From positions 47,776-111,775 of the forward strand of contig JANXYR010000038.1 of NCBI GenBank assembly GCA_025355965.1: a DNA stretch of 64,000 bases, in the 5' to 3' direction. Shown piece by piece: positions 26,867-36,610 of this stretch (position 1 is its first letter; every line of letters starts with the position of its first letter). Made by a program: the position numbers and the translations under genes. The notes below the pieces were generated by a model that was not told the origin of the DNA, did no database searches, and saw nothing but the letters and a program-made list of their open reading frames with translations. Origin of the DNA: Geobacteraceae bacterium. GTDB taxonomy: Bacteria > Desulfobacterota > Desulfuromonadia > Geobacterales > Pseudopelobacteraceae.

Positions 26867-28228
26867 ATGAAGATCTGTATATTTGGTGCCGGCTATGTTG
26901 GATTGGTTGCGGCCGCTTGTTTTGCCGAAAGCGGCAACAGCGTTATCACCGTTGATATTGATCATGCAAGAATTGAAGGTCTTAAACAGGGAATCATCCC
27001 GATCTATGAGCCGGGTCTTAAAGAGATGATCCTGCGCAATCAGGCCGAAGGGAGACTATCCTTTACTGTCGACATGGAAGAGGCGGTCAAAGCCTCGCTT
27101 GTCTGCTTCATCGCCGTTGGCACCCCCCCGGGCGAAGACGGATCCGCCGACCTCAAATATGTCCTTGGTGTCGCTCGTGATATCGGCCGCGCCATGAATG
27201 GCTTCAAGATTATCGTCGATAAATCAACAGTTCCCGTCGGCACCGCCGACAAGGTTCGCACCGCCGTTCTGGAAGAGCTATCCATCCGTGGCGTCGATCT
27301 TGAATTCGACGTAGTTTCCAACCCCGAATTTCTTAAAGAAGGGGCTGCCATAGACGACTTCATGAAACCTGACCGGGTTGTCATCGGCTGTGACAACGTC
27401 CGCACCGCCGAAATCATGAAAGAGCTCTATGACCCTTTCATGCGTAAACAGAACCGCATGATCGTCATGGATATCCGTAGCGCCGAGATGACCAAATACG
27501 CCGCCAACGCCATGCTCGCTACCCGCATCTCCTTCATGAACCAGATAGCTGGGCTCTGCGAACGAATGGGTGCGGATGTTATGGCCGTCCGTGAAGGAAT
27601 CGGCTCAGATTCCCGCATCGGCTACGACTTTCTATTCCCCGGCCCGGGCTACGGCGGTTCCTGTTTCCCCAAGGACGTTAAAGCCCTCATCAAAACCGCC
27701 GAAGAATCAAACTATGACTTTCTGCTGCTGAAAGCTGTTGAAGAGGTCAATGAACTTCAGAAAGATGTCCTGGCCGAAAAACTGATAACATTGCTCGGTT
27801 CCCCTGATGAAGAGCAACAACCTCTCACCGGCCGCATCATCGCATGCTGGGGGCTTTCCTTCAAACCGCGTACCGACGACATGCGTGCAGCACCGGCGAT
27901 CACCATCATTGAACATCTGCTGGCCGCCGGAGCTGTTGTACGCGCACACGATCCGGAAGCGATCAAGGAAGCCAAAAAAATCTTCGGCGACCGGATCGAA
28001 TACAGCAGCAACCAGTATGACATCCTGGACGGTGCCGATGCCTTGGCGATTATCACGGACTGGAGCGAATATCGCAACCCAGACTTCGACCGGATCAAGA
28101 GTGCACTCAGATCGCCAAACATTGTAGATGGCCGCAACCTGTACAAGCCGGATCGCATGGCAGCCGGCGGGTTCAGCTATATCCCGCTTGGACGCTGCAG
28201 CGGCGGAATCTGCGGAGGAGTGAAATAA
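26867..28228 (+). CDS. ugd: UDP-glucose 6-dehydrogenase
   Basis: The 453-aa protein has the N-terminal NAD loop [17 protein letters not shown] and [14 protein letters not shown]. The catalytic cysteine lies in [14 protein letters not shown], and the C-terminal UDP-binding domain follows. It oxidises UDP-glucose twice to UDP-glucuronate. AGGAG precedes the ATG at 26867. The next gene, one base downstream, encodes a UDP-glucuronate decarboxylase-like enzyme, so the pair likely makes UDP-glucuronate and then UDP-xylose or a related pentose for surface glycans. The gene carries the final conserved helix and appears complete. Confidence 0.93.
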   Translation: MKICIFGAGYVGLVAAACFAESGNSVITVDIDHARIEGLKQGIIPIYEPGLKEMILRNQAEGRLSFTVDMEEAVKASLVCFIAVGTPPGEDGSADLKYVLGVARDIGRAMNGFKIIVDKSTVPVGTADKVRTAVLEELSIRGVDLEFDVVSNPEFLKEGAAIDDFMKPDRVVIGCDNVRTAEIMKELYDPFMRKQNRMIVMDIRSAEMTKYAANAMLATRISFMNQIAGLCERMGADVMAVREGIGSDSRIGYDFLFPGPGYGGSCFPKDVKALIKTAEESNYDFLLLKAVEEVNELQKDVLAEKLITLLGSPDEEQQPLTGRIIACWGLSFKPRTDDMRAAPAITIIEHLLAAGAVVRAHDPEAIKEAKKIFGDRIEYSSNQYDILDGADALAIITDWSEYRNPDFDRIKSALRSPNIVDGRNLYKPDRMAAGGFSYIPLGRCSGGICGGVK

Positions 28229-28229
28229 C

Positions 28230-29165
28230 ATGCGCATACTCGTAACCGGCGGTGCCGGCTTCGTTGGTTCACACCTCTGTGAACGCCTCCTTAATGAAGG
28301 GCATGACGTCATATGTCTGGACAATTTTTTCACCGGCAGCAAAAGCAACATTATCCATCTAATGGACAGCCATCGCTTCGAGCTTGTCCGCCATGATATA
28401 ACAGAGCCGATTCTGCTCGAAGTTGACCGTATCTACAACCTGGCCTGTCCGGCATCGCCGATTCATTACCAGTACAACCCTGTCAAGACAACCAAAACCA
28501 GTGTCATGGGGGTCATCAACATGCTGGGATTGGCCAAGCGGGTCAAGGCCCGCATTCTGCAGGCGTCAACTTCTGAGGTCTACGGTGACCCCCATGTGCA
28601 TCCACAGACCGAGGATTACTGGGGTAACGTTAATCCAATCGGAATACGCAGTTGCTACGATGAAGGTAAACGTGTTGCCGAAACTCTGATGATGGATTAT
28701 TACCGCCAGAACAATGTGGATATACGCATAATCCGCATATTCAACACCTATGGACCGCGCATGGCAGAAAATGATGGCCGTGTGGTGTCAAACTTTATCC
28801 TGCAGGCGCTCAGAGACGAAGACATCACCGTCTATGGCAACGGTTCCCAGACCCGCTCATTCTGCTACGTTTCCGACCTTGTGGAGGGGATGATCCGCAT
28901 GATGGAATGTGACGGATTCATCGGTCCGGTCAACATCGGAAACCCGGTAGAAAATACAATCCTTGAGTTTGCTGAAAAAATCATTACAATAACAGGCTCA
29001 AAGTCTAAAATTATCTTTCAGCCACTGCCGCAGGATGACCCTAAACAGCGTCAGCCAAACATTTCCCTTGCTGTTGAAAAACTTGCCTGGGAACCTAAGG
29101 TTGCACTGGATGATGGTCTCAGAGTCACGTCGGCATATTTTGCTGAACGGATCAGGAAAGGGTAA
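28230..29165 (+). CDS. UDP-glucuronate decarboxylase (UDP-xylose synthase-like)
   Basis: The 311-aa extended SDR has [15 protein letters not shown] at the N-terminus and STSEVYGDP. Catalytic SCYDEGKR (YxxxK-type) and the [10 protein letters not shown] block match UXS enzymes. It converts UDP-glucuronate to UDP-xylose through a 4-keto intermediate with bound NAD+. It directly follows ugd with GGAGG before its ATG, making a two-step pathway. The ArnA-type bifunctional enzyme is ruled out by length (no formyltransferase domain). Assignment to UXS over other UDP-sugar epimerases rests on the ISPxxH-like segment CPASPIHYQ and on the neighbour. Confidence 0.9.
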   Translation: MRILVTGGAGFVGSHLCERLLNEGHDVICLDNFFTGSKSNIIHLMDSHRFELVRHDITEPILLEVDRIYNLACPASPIHYQYNPVKTTKTSVMGVINMLGLAKRVKARILQASTSEVYGDPHVHPQTEDYWGNVNPIGIRSCYDEGKRVAETLMMDYYRQNNVDIRIIRIFNTYGPRMAENDGRVVSNFILQALRDEDITVYGNGSQTRSFCYVSDLVEGMIRMMECDGFIGPVNIGNPVENTILEFAEKIITITGSKSKIIFQPLPQDDPKQRQPNISLAVEKLAWEPKVALDDGLRVTSAYFAERIRKG

Positions 29166-29468
29166 ATGTTCAACCTGCCCCTTCAAAAAAAGATGTATGC
29201 TATCCCGGCTGGATGCTTGACATTCATCCTTTTCTTCACTGTTTTTGGTGATAAAGGGCTTTTGCGCATTTTTGAGCTTAAACAGGACAAAAATAAAATA
29301 GAAGCACGCCTGATCGACAGCAGGATTGATAATGAAAAATTGAAGGACGAGATTGTAGCTCTCAAGGCCGACCGTCGCTACCTCGAAAGCATTGCTCGCA
29401 AAGATTTCGGCCTTGTACGCAGCAATGAAGTTATCTACCAGTTCCCACAAGACAAGAAGCAACCTTAG
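29166..29468 (+). CDS. ftsB: FtsB/DivIC-type septum protein
   Basis: The 100-aa protein has one N-terminal transmembrane segment (residues about 10-27, IPAGCLTFILFFTVFGD). A coiled coil rich in Lys, Glu, Asp and Leu (residues 30-75) is followed by RKDFGLVRSNEVIY, the FtsB hallmark. FtsB works with FtsL and FtsQ to activate the divisome. The gene begins directly after the UDP-glucuronate decarboxylase stop, so the two may be coupled although their functions differ. Identification is by fold and motif; paralogues of the DivIC type cannot be separated by sequence alone. Confidence 0.82.
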   Translation: MFNLPLQKKMYAIPAGCLTFILFFTVFGDKGLLRIFELKQDKNKIEARLIDSRIDNEKLKDEIVALKADRRYLESIARKDFGLVRSNEVIYQFPQDKKQP

Positions 29469-29478
29469 GATAAAAACC

Positions 29479-29646
29479 ATGCCACGACAAAGCTGCGCCA
29501 TTTGTGCCTGGCGCGAAAACTGCTCCAAGCGATTCTGCATCCCTGATGGCGGTGCCAGATGCGCCGACTTTTCGCAGGATGTTACTATCAAAAACGTTGA
29601 AGAGAATGACAAATCACCTGAACAGAAAGAACAGCCAAAAACATGA
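29479..29646 (+). CDS. Small conserved Cys-rich protein upstream of argS
   Basis: The 55-aa protein starts MPRQSCAIC; its cysteines follow C-x2-C-x5-C-x4-C and, later, a CADF motif. The C-terminus is acidic and lysine-rich. A longer in-frame version would start inside ftsB. I recall similar short Cys-rich proteins before argS in other Geobacter genomes, which suggests conservation, but no function is assigned. The cysteine pattern could bind zinc or an iron-sulfur cluster. It overlaps the argS start by 4 bp (ATGA), so the two are probably translated together. Confidence 0.65.
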   Translation: MPRQSCAICAWRENCSKRFCIPDGGARCADFSQDVTIKNVEENDKSPEQKEQPKT

Positions 29647-31334
29647 TGCGAAACCGAATAGCCCCCCTGCTTGAATCTGCACTAATTAAAGCCCACGCGG
29701 CGCAAGAACTGACCACATACCCACTGCCTGCAATAATTATCGGCCATCCTGACAATCCTGAACATGGAGATTTTTCCTGCAATATTGCCATGCAGCTGGC
29801 AAAAGGTGAGCGCAAAGCACCACGCCAGATTGCCGAGATCATCATCAAGTATCTGGATGATGATAATGGGCTGATTGCAAAAAGTGACATCGCCGGACCT
29901 GGCTTTATCAACCTGTTTGTGTCCCGGAGCGCATGGCAGGAAACTCTTCTTAAGATAGAGTCAGAGCGTGACCGGTACGGTCATACAATCAGCGGCGCCG
30001 GCAAAAAAGTTCAGGTTGAGTTTGTCAGCGCCAACCCGACCGGCCCACTGCATATCGGTCATGGCCGTGGTGCGGCAATCGGCGACACCCTCTGCCGTGT
30101 GCTTGACGCTGCCGGCTGGGATGTGACGCGTGAATTTTATTACAACGATGCCGGTGTTCAGATCAGCAATCTGGCCCTTTCCGTACAGCTACGTTGCATG
30201 GGCATTGAGCCGGATGACCCGCGTTGGCCGGAAGGCGGTTATCAGGGAGAATACATCAAAGATGTTGCAAAAGCTTATCTTGCCCGCGAGACTGTAGAAG
30301 CCACTGACCAGCACACGACCGCATGCGGAGACCCGGAGAATATTGAAGACATCCGCCACTTTGCCGTCGCCTGGTTACGGCGCGAACAGGACCTTGATCT
30401 GGAGGCATTTGATGTAAAGTTTGATGTCTACACCCTGGAATCGGCTCTCTACAGCGAGGGGAGAGTTGAGGCAGTTGTTCAGAAGCTAATTGCCAATGGT
30501 CATGCCTACGAACAAGACAATGCTCTCTGGCTTCGCTCAACCGCTTTTGGTGATGATAAAGATCGCGTCATGCGCAAAGCCGACGGCAGTTACACCTATT
30601 TTGTCCCGGATGTCGCTTACCATCAGGACAAGTGGGAGCGCGGTTTTACCAGGGTAATCAATGAGCAGGGTTCCGACCATCATAGCACCGTTACGCGTGT
30701 ACGCGTTGGACTTCAGGCTCTTGACATCGGCATCCCGCAGGGATGGCCGGAGTATGTGCTGCATCAGATGGTAACAGTCATGCGCGGCGGTGAAGAGGTA
30801 AAAATATCCAAACGGGCCGGCAGTTATGTAACACTGCGTGACCTGATTGATGAGGTTGGTCGTGACGCCACTCGCTTCTTTTTTCTGATGCGCAAACCTG
30901 ATGCCCAACTGGTATTTGACATTGATCTGGCAAAACAGCAGACAAATGAAAACCCGGTCTACTATGTCCAGTATGCCCATGCCCGTATCTGCAGTATCTT
31001 TGACAACGCTGCGGAGAAGGGTTTTATCGCACCTGAAAAACCGGCACTTGCCGATCTGGCCTGTCTCTCCACTCCGGATGATCTTCAGATGATCAAGCTG
31101 CTGACAGAACTCCCTGACACGGTCGATGACTGCGCCGTACATTTTGAGCCTCACCGCCTGACCTATTACTTGAGTGAACTGGCCAGCTGTTTCCACAGTT
31201 TCTACAACAAAAACCGCGTTATCAGTGAAGATAAGGCACTAACGGAAGCTCGGCTCTACTTGTTGAAACGGACCGCCCAGACCCTGAAAAACGCCCTTTC
31301 AATTCTTGGCATATCGGCACCAGAACGGATGTAG
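29643..31334 (+). CDS. argS: Arginyl-tRNA synthetase
   Basis: The 563-aa class I synthetase has the HIGH-type motif [11 protein letters not shown] near residue 138 (preceded by SANPTGPL) and KMSKS-type KISKRAG near residue 385. The N-terminal additional domain and the C-terminal anticodon-binding DALR-type domain ([18 protein letters not shown]) are present. It charges tRNA-Arg. Start: two adjacent ATG codons at 29643 and 29646; the first overlaps the preceding stop. A membrane-anchored SPOR-domain gene follows 11 bp downstream in the same operon. Confidence 0.96.
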   Translation: MMRNRIAPLLESALIKAHAAQELTTYPLPAIIIGHPDNPEHGDFSCNIAMQLAKGERKAPRQIAEIIIKYLDDDNGLIAKSDIAGPGFINLFVSRSAWQETLLKIESERDRYGHTISGAGKKVQVEFVSANPTGPLHIGHGRGAAIGDTLCRVLDAAGWDVTREFYYNDAGVQISNLALSVQLRCMGIEPDDPRWPEGGYQGEYIKDVAKAYLARETVEATDQHTTACGDPENIEDIRHFAVAWLRREQDLDLEAFDVKFDVYTLESALYSEGRVEAVVQKLIANGHAYEQDNALWLRSTAFGDDKDRVMRKADGSYTYFVPDVAYHQDKWERGFTRVINEQGSDHHSTVTRVRVGLQALDIGIPQGWPEYVLHQMVTVMRGGEEVKISKRAGSYVTLRDLIDEVGRDATRFFFLMRKPDAQLVFDIDLAKQQTNENPVYYVQYAHARICSIFDNAAEKGFIAPEKPALADLACLSTPDDLQMIKLLTELPDTVDDCAVHFEPHRLTYYLSELASCFHSFYNKNRVISEDKALTEARLYLLKRTAQTLKNALSILGISAPERM

Positions 31335-31345
31335 CGGAGGCCACC

Positions 31346-32137
31346 ATGCGCATTGACTACAGTGAACCAAAAAAATCATGCTGTTCTACTCCGCAGCCAA
31401 GCCAGATTCGTCCCAGAAAAGAATCATCAGGTGGCGGGCTGATAATTGTCTTTATTACCGCTATTCTGTCCCTCGGGATCGGCTTTGGCAGCGGCTGGAT
31501 GCTTTCCCAGCGTTCAGCTAAAAACGGGTTCAAGGCCGCCATGGAACAACAAAGCCTCGAAAACTCACCGCAACAGGCAAAAGCCAAACCATTGCCGCAA
31601 CAACCAGCCGCCCCGACTCCGGCACAGCCACCGCAAGCTGGCAGTCCAACCCAGCAACCTGCAGTGACTGTCGGAACCCAGACAGCAGTTGACCCACCAC
31701 TCAGTTTTTACAAGACACTCCCCAGTGGGCAAAAAAACAATGTAATGGGCAGTGGTATCAATTCCACAAAGGACAAACCGGCAAAACAACCACTACAAGC
31801 AGCCATGCCCGCCAATATATCCAGACCAGACCCTGCACAAAGCGATGACAACGCACAAAAACAACCCGTACAGACTGCACCGACAAAACCGGCTACCCGT
31901 CAGGATTCTAGTGGTTTCACCGTCCAGGTAGCCTCATACAGTCTTAAGTCAGAAGCAGAGACGTTGCGTGGCAAACTAGCGACCAAGGGTTATAATGTCA
32001 GCATTGTAGAATCTCATTTAGGTGAGAAAGGTACCTGGTACCGTGTCCGTGTCGGCAAAAGGCTAGACCCCGATGCAGCAAAAGAACTGGCCGGAAAAAT
32101 TGGCAAGGGGGCTATCGCAATTCCAGACAAGGATTGA
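31346..32137 (+). CDS. SPOR-domain membrane protein
   Basis: The 263-aa protein has one N-terminal transmembrane helix (residues about 28-50, GGGLIIVFITAILSLGIGFG). A long Pro/Gln/Ala-rich linker (residues 65-185) leads to a C-terminal SPOR domain of about 75 residues (FTVQVASYSLKSEAETLRG to WYRVRVGKRL). SPOR domains bind denuded peptidoglycan at the division site, so this is likely a cell-division or envelope-remodelling protein located in the inner membrane with the domain in the periplasm. It follows argS, and the ATG is preceded by a GGAGG site. The linker lacks simple tandem repeats. Confidence 0.88.
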   Translation: MRIDYSEPKKSCCSTPQPSQIRPRKESSGGGLIIVFITAILSLGIGFGSGWMLSQRSAKNGFKAAMEQQSLENSPQQAKAKPLPQQPAAPTPAQPPQAGSPTQQPAVTVGTQTAVDPPLSFYKTLPSGQKNNVMGSGINSTKDKPAKQPLQAAMPANISRPDPAQSDDNAQKQPVQTAPTKPATRQDSSGFTVQVASYSLKSEAETLRGKLATKGYNVSIVESHLGEKGTWYRVRVGKRLDPDAAKELAGKIGKGAIAIPDKD

Positions 32138-32165
32138 AATAATTCGTCTGCATAGAAAGTTTTTA

Positions 32166-32195
32166 TTGACAATCTTCTCAATATCCTGCTATATG
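32166..32195 (+). promoter_or_regulatory. Predicted promoter for tRNA-fMet
   Basis: TTGACA at 32166-32171 and TATATG at 32190-32195 are 18 bp apart. The expected start point is about 8 bp before the tRNA gene, a typical bacterial tRNA promoter layout. Confidence 0.65.
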
Positions 32196-32209
32196 TTCGT
32201 TTCACTTGT

Positions 32210-32286
<77 letters not shown>

Positions 32287-32296
32287 AATAAATGAT

Positions 32297-32329
32297 AAGG
32301 ACCTGCAAAATTTGCAGGTCCTTTTTTTT
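32297..32329 (+). terminator. Rho-independent terminator after tRNA-fMet
   Basis: AAGGACCTGCAAA (32297-32309) pairs with TTTGCAGGTCCTT, followed by a run of T residues. It lies 10 bp after the tRNA CCA end. It also fits as the terminator of the convergent lipid A deacylase gene. Confidence 0.87.
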
Positions 32330-32364
32330 GTTACAGCTTGCTATCAGCATTGACCTGAAAACCC

Positions 32365-32955
32365 TCAGTAGAAAACTGACACTCCAAACAAAAATTTGCT
32401 GGAGTTGAGCGGTTCATTCGGCTCGGCTGTGCCTGCATTAGATATGTGATGATACCGGTACTCCACATTCAGTGCGGCCTTCCTGTCCATAAAGTACTGC
32501 AGCCCGGTTCCTGCCTGATAGCTGTAGCACAGCCTGGTCCCCATGGTCGGAAGCCCCAGATCCACATAGAGAGGTCCACCTCCGGCGAAGACGTATGGCG
32601 CCGCATTCTTCAGGCCGGTAAATTTCCAGCTTCCGAGCAGATATCCCCCCACCATGGATCTGCCGCCATGATCCACCGCCATATGATACGGCAACTCCAC
32701 CAGCAATTCGTGCTTCCCCTGATACCAACTCCCCTCGCCGACCTCATCTGACAGAAATTTGCCGAATCTGGCTATGACGTCCCACGTCTGCACCTGAGTG
32801 CGTGTTGCCCCAAAATATTTATGGGTTATGCCGTAACCGGTGAGGACACCGTATTCTCCCTTCATGCCAGAAACCGGGTTGTCGGCTGAAACAGGCGCTA
32901 CGTTGAAAAGCATGGACAGCAGTACGACAATGATGAATTCTTTGAAGTATGTCAT
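32365..32955 (-). CDS. PagL-type lipid A 3-O-deacylase (acyloxyacyl hydrolase family)
   Basis: The 196-aa protein has a signal peptide (residues 1-24, ending SADNP) and a small outer-membrane beta-barrel pattern with a C-terminal aromatic residue (GVSVFY). The PagL active-site motif appears as YRYHHISNAGTAEPN, with His and Ser before Asn, and a downstream acidic residue. PagL removes the R-3-hydroxy fatty acid at position 3 of lipid A. It is convergent with the tRNA and 18 bp upstream-adjacent to a B12-type radical SAM gene on the same strand, so both may belong to the envelope-lipid region. The catalytic triad assignment is from motif only. Confidence 0.78.
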   Translation of the reverse strand: MTYFKEFIIVVLLSMLFNVAPVSADNPVSGMKGEYGVLTGYGITHKYFGATRTQVQTWDVIARFGKFLSDEVGEGSWYQGKHELLVELPYHMAVDHGGRSMVGGYLLGSWKFTGLKNAAPYVFAGGGPLYVDLGLPTMGTRLCYSYQAGTGLQYFMDRKAALNVEYRYHHISNAGTAEPNEPLNSSKFLFGVSVFY

Positions 32956-32973
32956 GTTATCGCTTCCCGTATG

Positions 32974-34395
32974 TTACCATTTTTGTTTCATCTCAAAAGC
33001 AAGAATCTCCGGCAGGTTTCGCAAAAACGTCAAAATACTGTGAGGCGATTTCCAGAGCATTTTAGTATACCCCCAGGTGATGCGGTGACGGTGGTAGAAG
33101 CGCTGAACAAACTCGTTGTAGAGGTCTTCAAGTTGTTGTTTGGTCATGCCGTGTGGCACGAAGACGAAGTTCAGGCAGTTCATCAAATCCCAGGCCTCAT
33201 TAAATTCCCCCTGTTCCCTTATCGTACTGTAGATCGGTGCACCAGGAAACGGCGTAAACTTGGTGACATTGATCTCGTCTAGAGGAAGCGACAGGGCATA
33301 ATCGATGGTGCGGCGGATAGCGGTCTCGTTCTCGCCCGGCAGGCCGACCATGAACAAACCTTTTACCCGCATGCCGGCGTCCTTCACCATTTGCAACTTA
33401 CGTCCGACCTCGTCCAGTCCGAAAAATTTGCGATGCTGTTTTAAAATCTCCGGATCTCCCGACTCGATACCGAAATTGACCTGCCAACAGCCGGAGTGTT
33501 TGAGGAGCGCCAGCAGTTCCGCGTCCACATGCTCCAGACGGGCAATGCAATTATAGGTAACCTTTAATTTCTTGCGTTCCTTGATCTCACAGAACTCTGC
33601 GACCCTTTTGCGGTCAAAGGTGAACAGGTCGTCATAAAAAAAGACGTGGCGGATGCCGAAGTTGCGGTTGAGCATTGCCATATGTTCAACGATATACTCT
33701 GGAGAGTTGAAACGAAAACCGCGGCTGAACACCGAACGGTCGCAGTATGAGCAGGAATAGGGGCAGCCGCGGCTCGAGATAATGCTGGTGTTGGGAGCTG
33801 TAGGGTAACTGAAAAGCGGAAGGTTGTAGCGTCGGGGAAATTGTGGAAGCTTGTGGTAGGCAGGAAAAGGGAGGTCGTCCAGCTCCTTTATCAGTTCCCG
33901 CGGCGACGAAAGAATCCCTTTGCGGTCTGCGCCTCGATAGGCCACGCCGGGAATCTGGCCGATCCCTCTGAAGCCGGCTTGGGCCAACTCCAGCATCGTG
34001 TTTTCTCCCTCGCCGATCGCCAAGCAATCGATGGCCGGGAATGAATCCAGAAGCGGTGCGCCGATAGCGCAGACATGAGCACCGCCGAACAGGGTAAAGA
34101 TATGCGGCGCTTGATCCTTTACCGCCGAGGCGATTCGATATCCCTCGTTGAACGAGGATGTCGTCGTGGATATACCCAGGCAGTCCGGACCGCGCCGGAT
34201 AATCTCTTTGACGAGTTCGGCAAGCGGCATAGGTGTCGCGTAGCAGTCAATGATTTCGACGTCGATGCCTGCCTGTTCTAGTACGGCCGCAATACTCATC
34301 ATGCCGAGCGGAGGCATCAGGTTGAAAACTATACTGATGTCTTTCATGCCGCTGAGCCAGTTGCTGCCGTAAGGGTGCAGGAGAATGATTTTCAC
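32974..34395 (-). CDS. B12-binding-type radical SAM protein
   Basis: The 473-aa protein has an N-terminal cobalamin-binding-like Rossmann half (PPLGMMSIAAVLEQAGIDVEI to GEGENTMLELA). The radical SAM domain begins at RGCPYSCSYCDRS (CxxxCxxC), and a C-terminal extension follows. The family includes methyltransferases and other carbon-skeleton enzymes that use cobalamin plus a 4Fe-4S cluster; the reaction is unknown here. It is on the minus strand, 18 bp from the PagL gene, and faces away from the plus-strand radical SAM gene at 34914. The first four residues MKII-L-PYGSNW resemble the B12 family start. Confidence 0.86.
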   Translation of the reverse strand: MKIILLHPYGSNWLSGMKDISIVFNLMPPLGMMSIAAVLEQAGIDVEIIDCYATPMPLAELVKEIIRRGPDCLGISTTTSSFNEGYRIASAVKDQAPHIFTLFGGAHVCAIGAPLLDSFPAIDCLAIGEGENTMLELAQAGFRGIGQIPGVAYRGADRKGILSSPRELIKELDDLPFPAYHKLPQFPRRYNLPLFSYPTAPNTSIISSRGCPYSCSYCDRSVFSRGFRFNSPEYIVEHMAMLNRNFGIRHVFFYDDLFTFDRKRVAEFCEIKERKKLKVTYNCIARLEHVDAELLALLKHSGCWQVNFGIESGDPEILKQHRKFFGLDEVGRKLQMVKDAGMRVKGLFMVGLPGENETAIRRTIDYALSLPLDEINVTKFTPFPGAPIYSTIREQGEFNEAWDLMNCLNFVFVPHGMTKQQLEDLYNEFVQRFYHRHRITWGYTKMLWKSPHSILTFLRNLPEILAFEMKQKW

Positions 34396-34913
34396 TTAAA
34401 TACTCCGCTAGTATATAGTTTTTCCTGATTTCATGAACTGTTCATGAGAATGCAGGCTTATCTATAGCACAGGAGTTGCTGGAAAAACAGTTGCGTATAT
34501 TTGGAATATGAAATTTGAACATGTGACAACGGCACTATTAATAACGTCGGATACACCCTCGTTGTAACAACTCCTTACAATAAAAAATAGTAATAATATA
34601 TTGATGTGTGTGCAAATTTCGCTCAACATGCGGAAGACAAAGAAACTACAGCTAATTATCCTAAAGCAGCCTATTAAATATGGCGGTTATGCCAAGTATG
34701 ACGGATTTTGTTGAGAGTTTCACTCTTGAGTTAAATCCTAACATCTGTTTTTCCAGTACGATCAAGCTCTTACATTCTTGACACGTCTGCTCTCGAATGG
34801 CACGGTAGTTGAAACGTTCGGCCGGGCAACAACGTTGTTGTCAACCGTTTGCGTAATATTTTCGGATCGCTGCCGGACGTGATCACTCCGGCTCGGGCCG
34901 CTAAGGGAATCGG
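34396..34913. promoter_or_regulatory. Divergent 518-bp intergenic region with palindrome and sigma-54-like site
   Basis: No gene of convincing quality is seen here. A 14-bp perfect palindrome (CAACAACGTTGTTG) is at 34827-34840. TGGCACGGTAGTTGAA at 34798-34813 resembles a sigma-54 site but has GA in place of the invariant GC at -12, so it is weak. These could control one or both divergent radical SAM genes. Confidence 0.4.
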
Positions 34914-36284
34914 ATGTTAAATGAATCGTCAAAACAAGTAAGTCCTGCGCAATCCGGACTCATCCACCAAGACCATCCACGTCTCCTACTCATTTACCCT
35001 GCGACCCATAAGCTCGGGTGGGCTAAATATTTTCAGCTCCCCTCCCTGTCCCTTCAGCAGGTTGCCGCTGTGACTCCTCCCAACTGGGAGGTGACCCTCG
35101 TAGATGAAAGTCAGAACCCTGTGCCAAATGCCGGAGAGTTCGACCTCGTCGGGATCACAGCCATGACCCATCAGGCGACACGGGCATACGAAATTGCAGA
35201 TAAATTCAGGAAGGAAGGGGTTCCGGTCATCATGGGGGGGATGCACCCCACTGTGATGCCGGAAGAGGCTCTTACCCATGCGGACGCTGTGGTCGTGGGC
35301 GAGGCGGAGTCGGTCATGGCCAAGCTTCTTGACGATTTTCTCGGCGGCCGGCTGAAAAATATATACCAGGCTCCGATACCGCAAGATTCCAGGCTCGATG
35401 TTCCATGGCCTCATCGCGAGATCCTCGCAGGCAAACGATACCTTACTTCCCAGACCGTTCAGGCAAGCCGCGGCTGCCCTTATGATTGCGCTTTTTGCAC
35501 CGTTACTCAATATTTCGGGAATCGCTTCCGCTACCGCGACCCGGCCGATATCCTTGCCGAAATCCGCTCTTTCTCCCGAAAACTTGTGATCTTTCTTGAT
35601 GACAATCTCCTGGGAGATCCTGCCAAGGCACGGCCGATCCTTGAAGGGATGGCGGAAATGGGAGTCCGCTGGGGGTCTCAAACAAGCCTGCGCTTTGCCG
35701 AAGACCCGGAAATGCTCAAACTCGTCGTACGTTCAGGCTGTATCGGCCTTTTCGTCGGGATCGAGTCGGTTTCAGGACCATATTCCCTGCTCGCCAAATC
35801 GTCCGGACAATCGTCTCAGGCCGACCTTATGAAGAGGGTCAGGGATGCGGGCATCATTCTCGAAACTTCCCTTATCTTCGGTTTTGACGATCACGACCAA
35901 AGCATCTTCGAAAAAACTCTTCGATTCGTTGAGGAGTGCTGTCCGAGTGTTCCCACCTTCAACCTTTTGACACCTTATCCGGGAACAAAACTCTTTCAGC
36001 AGTACGAGCGGGAGGGACGTCTCCTGCACAGGGACTGGAGCCGTTACAACCATTCGGAGGTAGTCTTCCAGCCGAAACTGATGTCGCCAGAACAGCTCTA
36101 TCGGGGGTGGGTGGAGGCGCGCACGGAGGCATATTCCTGGCCTTCCATCCTTTACAGGGTGTGGAATAATCCGGGCCGCCGCTTCACAAACCTGGCGTAC
36201 AACCTTCTCCGCAAGGGGCCCAATGACCGCCTTAAGACGTCTGCGAATGCGCACTCTTTTGGCCAGCTACAGGAGCAACCGTAA
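34914..36284 (+). CDS. B12-binding-type radical SAM protein (DUF4070-like)
   Basis: The 456-aa protein has a B12-binding-like domain at residues about 15-150 (LLLIYPATHKLGWAKYF to VVVGEAESVMAKLL) and a radical SAM domain starting with RGCPYDCAFCTVTQYFG. Residues beyond 330 (LTPYPGTKLFQQYEREGR to YRGWVEARTEAYSW) match the DUF4070-type C-terminus found in HpnP-like enzymes. It is paralogous to the gene at 42210-43496; the two share the same block order. It is followed after 3 bp by a methyltransferase relic. Substrate unknown; it may act with the lipid operon downstream. Confidence 0.86.
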   Translation: MLNESSKQVSPAQSGLIHQDHPRLLLIYPATHKLGWAKYFQLPSLSLQQVAAVTPPNWEVTLVDESQNPVPNAGEFDLVGITAMTHQATRAYEIADKFRKEGVPVIMGGMHPTVMPEEALTHADAVVVGEAESVMAKLLDDFLGGRLKNIYQAPIPQDSRLDVPWPHREILAGKRYLTSQTVQASRGCPYDCAFCTVTQYFGNRFRYRDPADILAEIRSFSRKLVIFLDDNLLGDPAKARPILEGMAEMGVRWGSQTSLRFAEDPEMLKLVVRSGCIGLFVGIESVSGPYSLLAKSSGQSSQADLMKRVRDAGIILETSLIFGFDDHDQSIFEKTLRFVEECCPSVPTFNLLTPYPGTKLFQQYEREGRLLHRDWSRYNHSEVVFQPKLMSPEQLYRGWVEARTEAYSWPSILYRVWNNPGRRFTNLAYNLLRKGPNDRLKTSANAHSFGQLQEQP

Positions 36285-36287
36285 CAT

Positions 36288-36539
36288 ATGACGATTAAGC
36301 AAGCTGTCCCCGAAAATATGGACATAAAAGATAACAGCGCTGTCAACCGTGGTTTCTATGATGTCCTCTGGTCGGAGACTCACCTTGAACGCCCTGATCG
36401 TTTCAATACGTAGCCGCTGATAGCCGAGTATCTGCCTCTAGCCCCGACGCGCCTGGGAATGATAGTCGCTGACGGTGTTGATGAAATAGTCCTTGTCTGC
36501 CGCAAACGGACCGGGGCTCAAAAGAGGAGTGATGTATAA
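36288..36539 (+). pseudogene. Internally deleted methyltransferase pseudogene
   Basis: The frame begins MTIKQAV and reads FYDVLWSETHLERPDRFNT, then a TAG at 36411-36413 where TGG (Trp) is expected, then PLIAEYLPLAPTRL. It next jumps to GMIVADGVDEIVLVCRKR, typical of the C-terminus of a SAM methyltransferase. The core with the SAM-binding motifs is missing, apparently through a deletion between two RL-encoding sites. It cannot make an active enzyme. Confidence 0.7.
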
Positions 36540-36594
36540 ATGCTTCCATAACAATTATGGTGTGAATTCAAAATTCTGATCTAAACTAAGTTAT

Positions 36595-36610
36595 TGGCAG
36601 GCCAATTGCT
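36595..36610 (+). promoter_or_regulatory. Candidate sigma-54 promoter for the lipid/radical SAM operon
   Basis: TGGCAGGCCAATTGCT matches the TGGCACG-N4-TTGCW consensus at all but one position, with the GG at -24 and GC at -12 intact and correct spacing. The expected start is near 36622, about 95 bp before the first gene at 36716. No activator binding site was identified. Confidence 0.6.
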
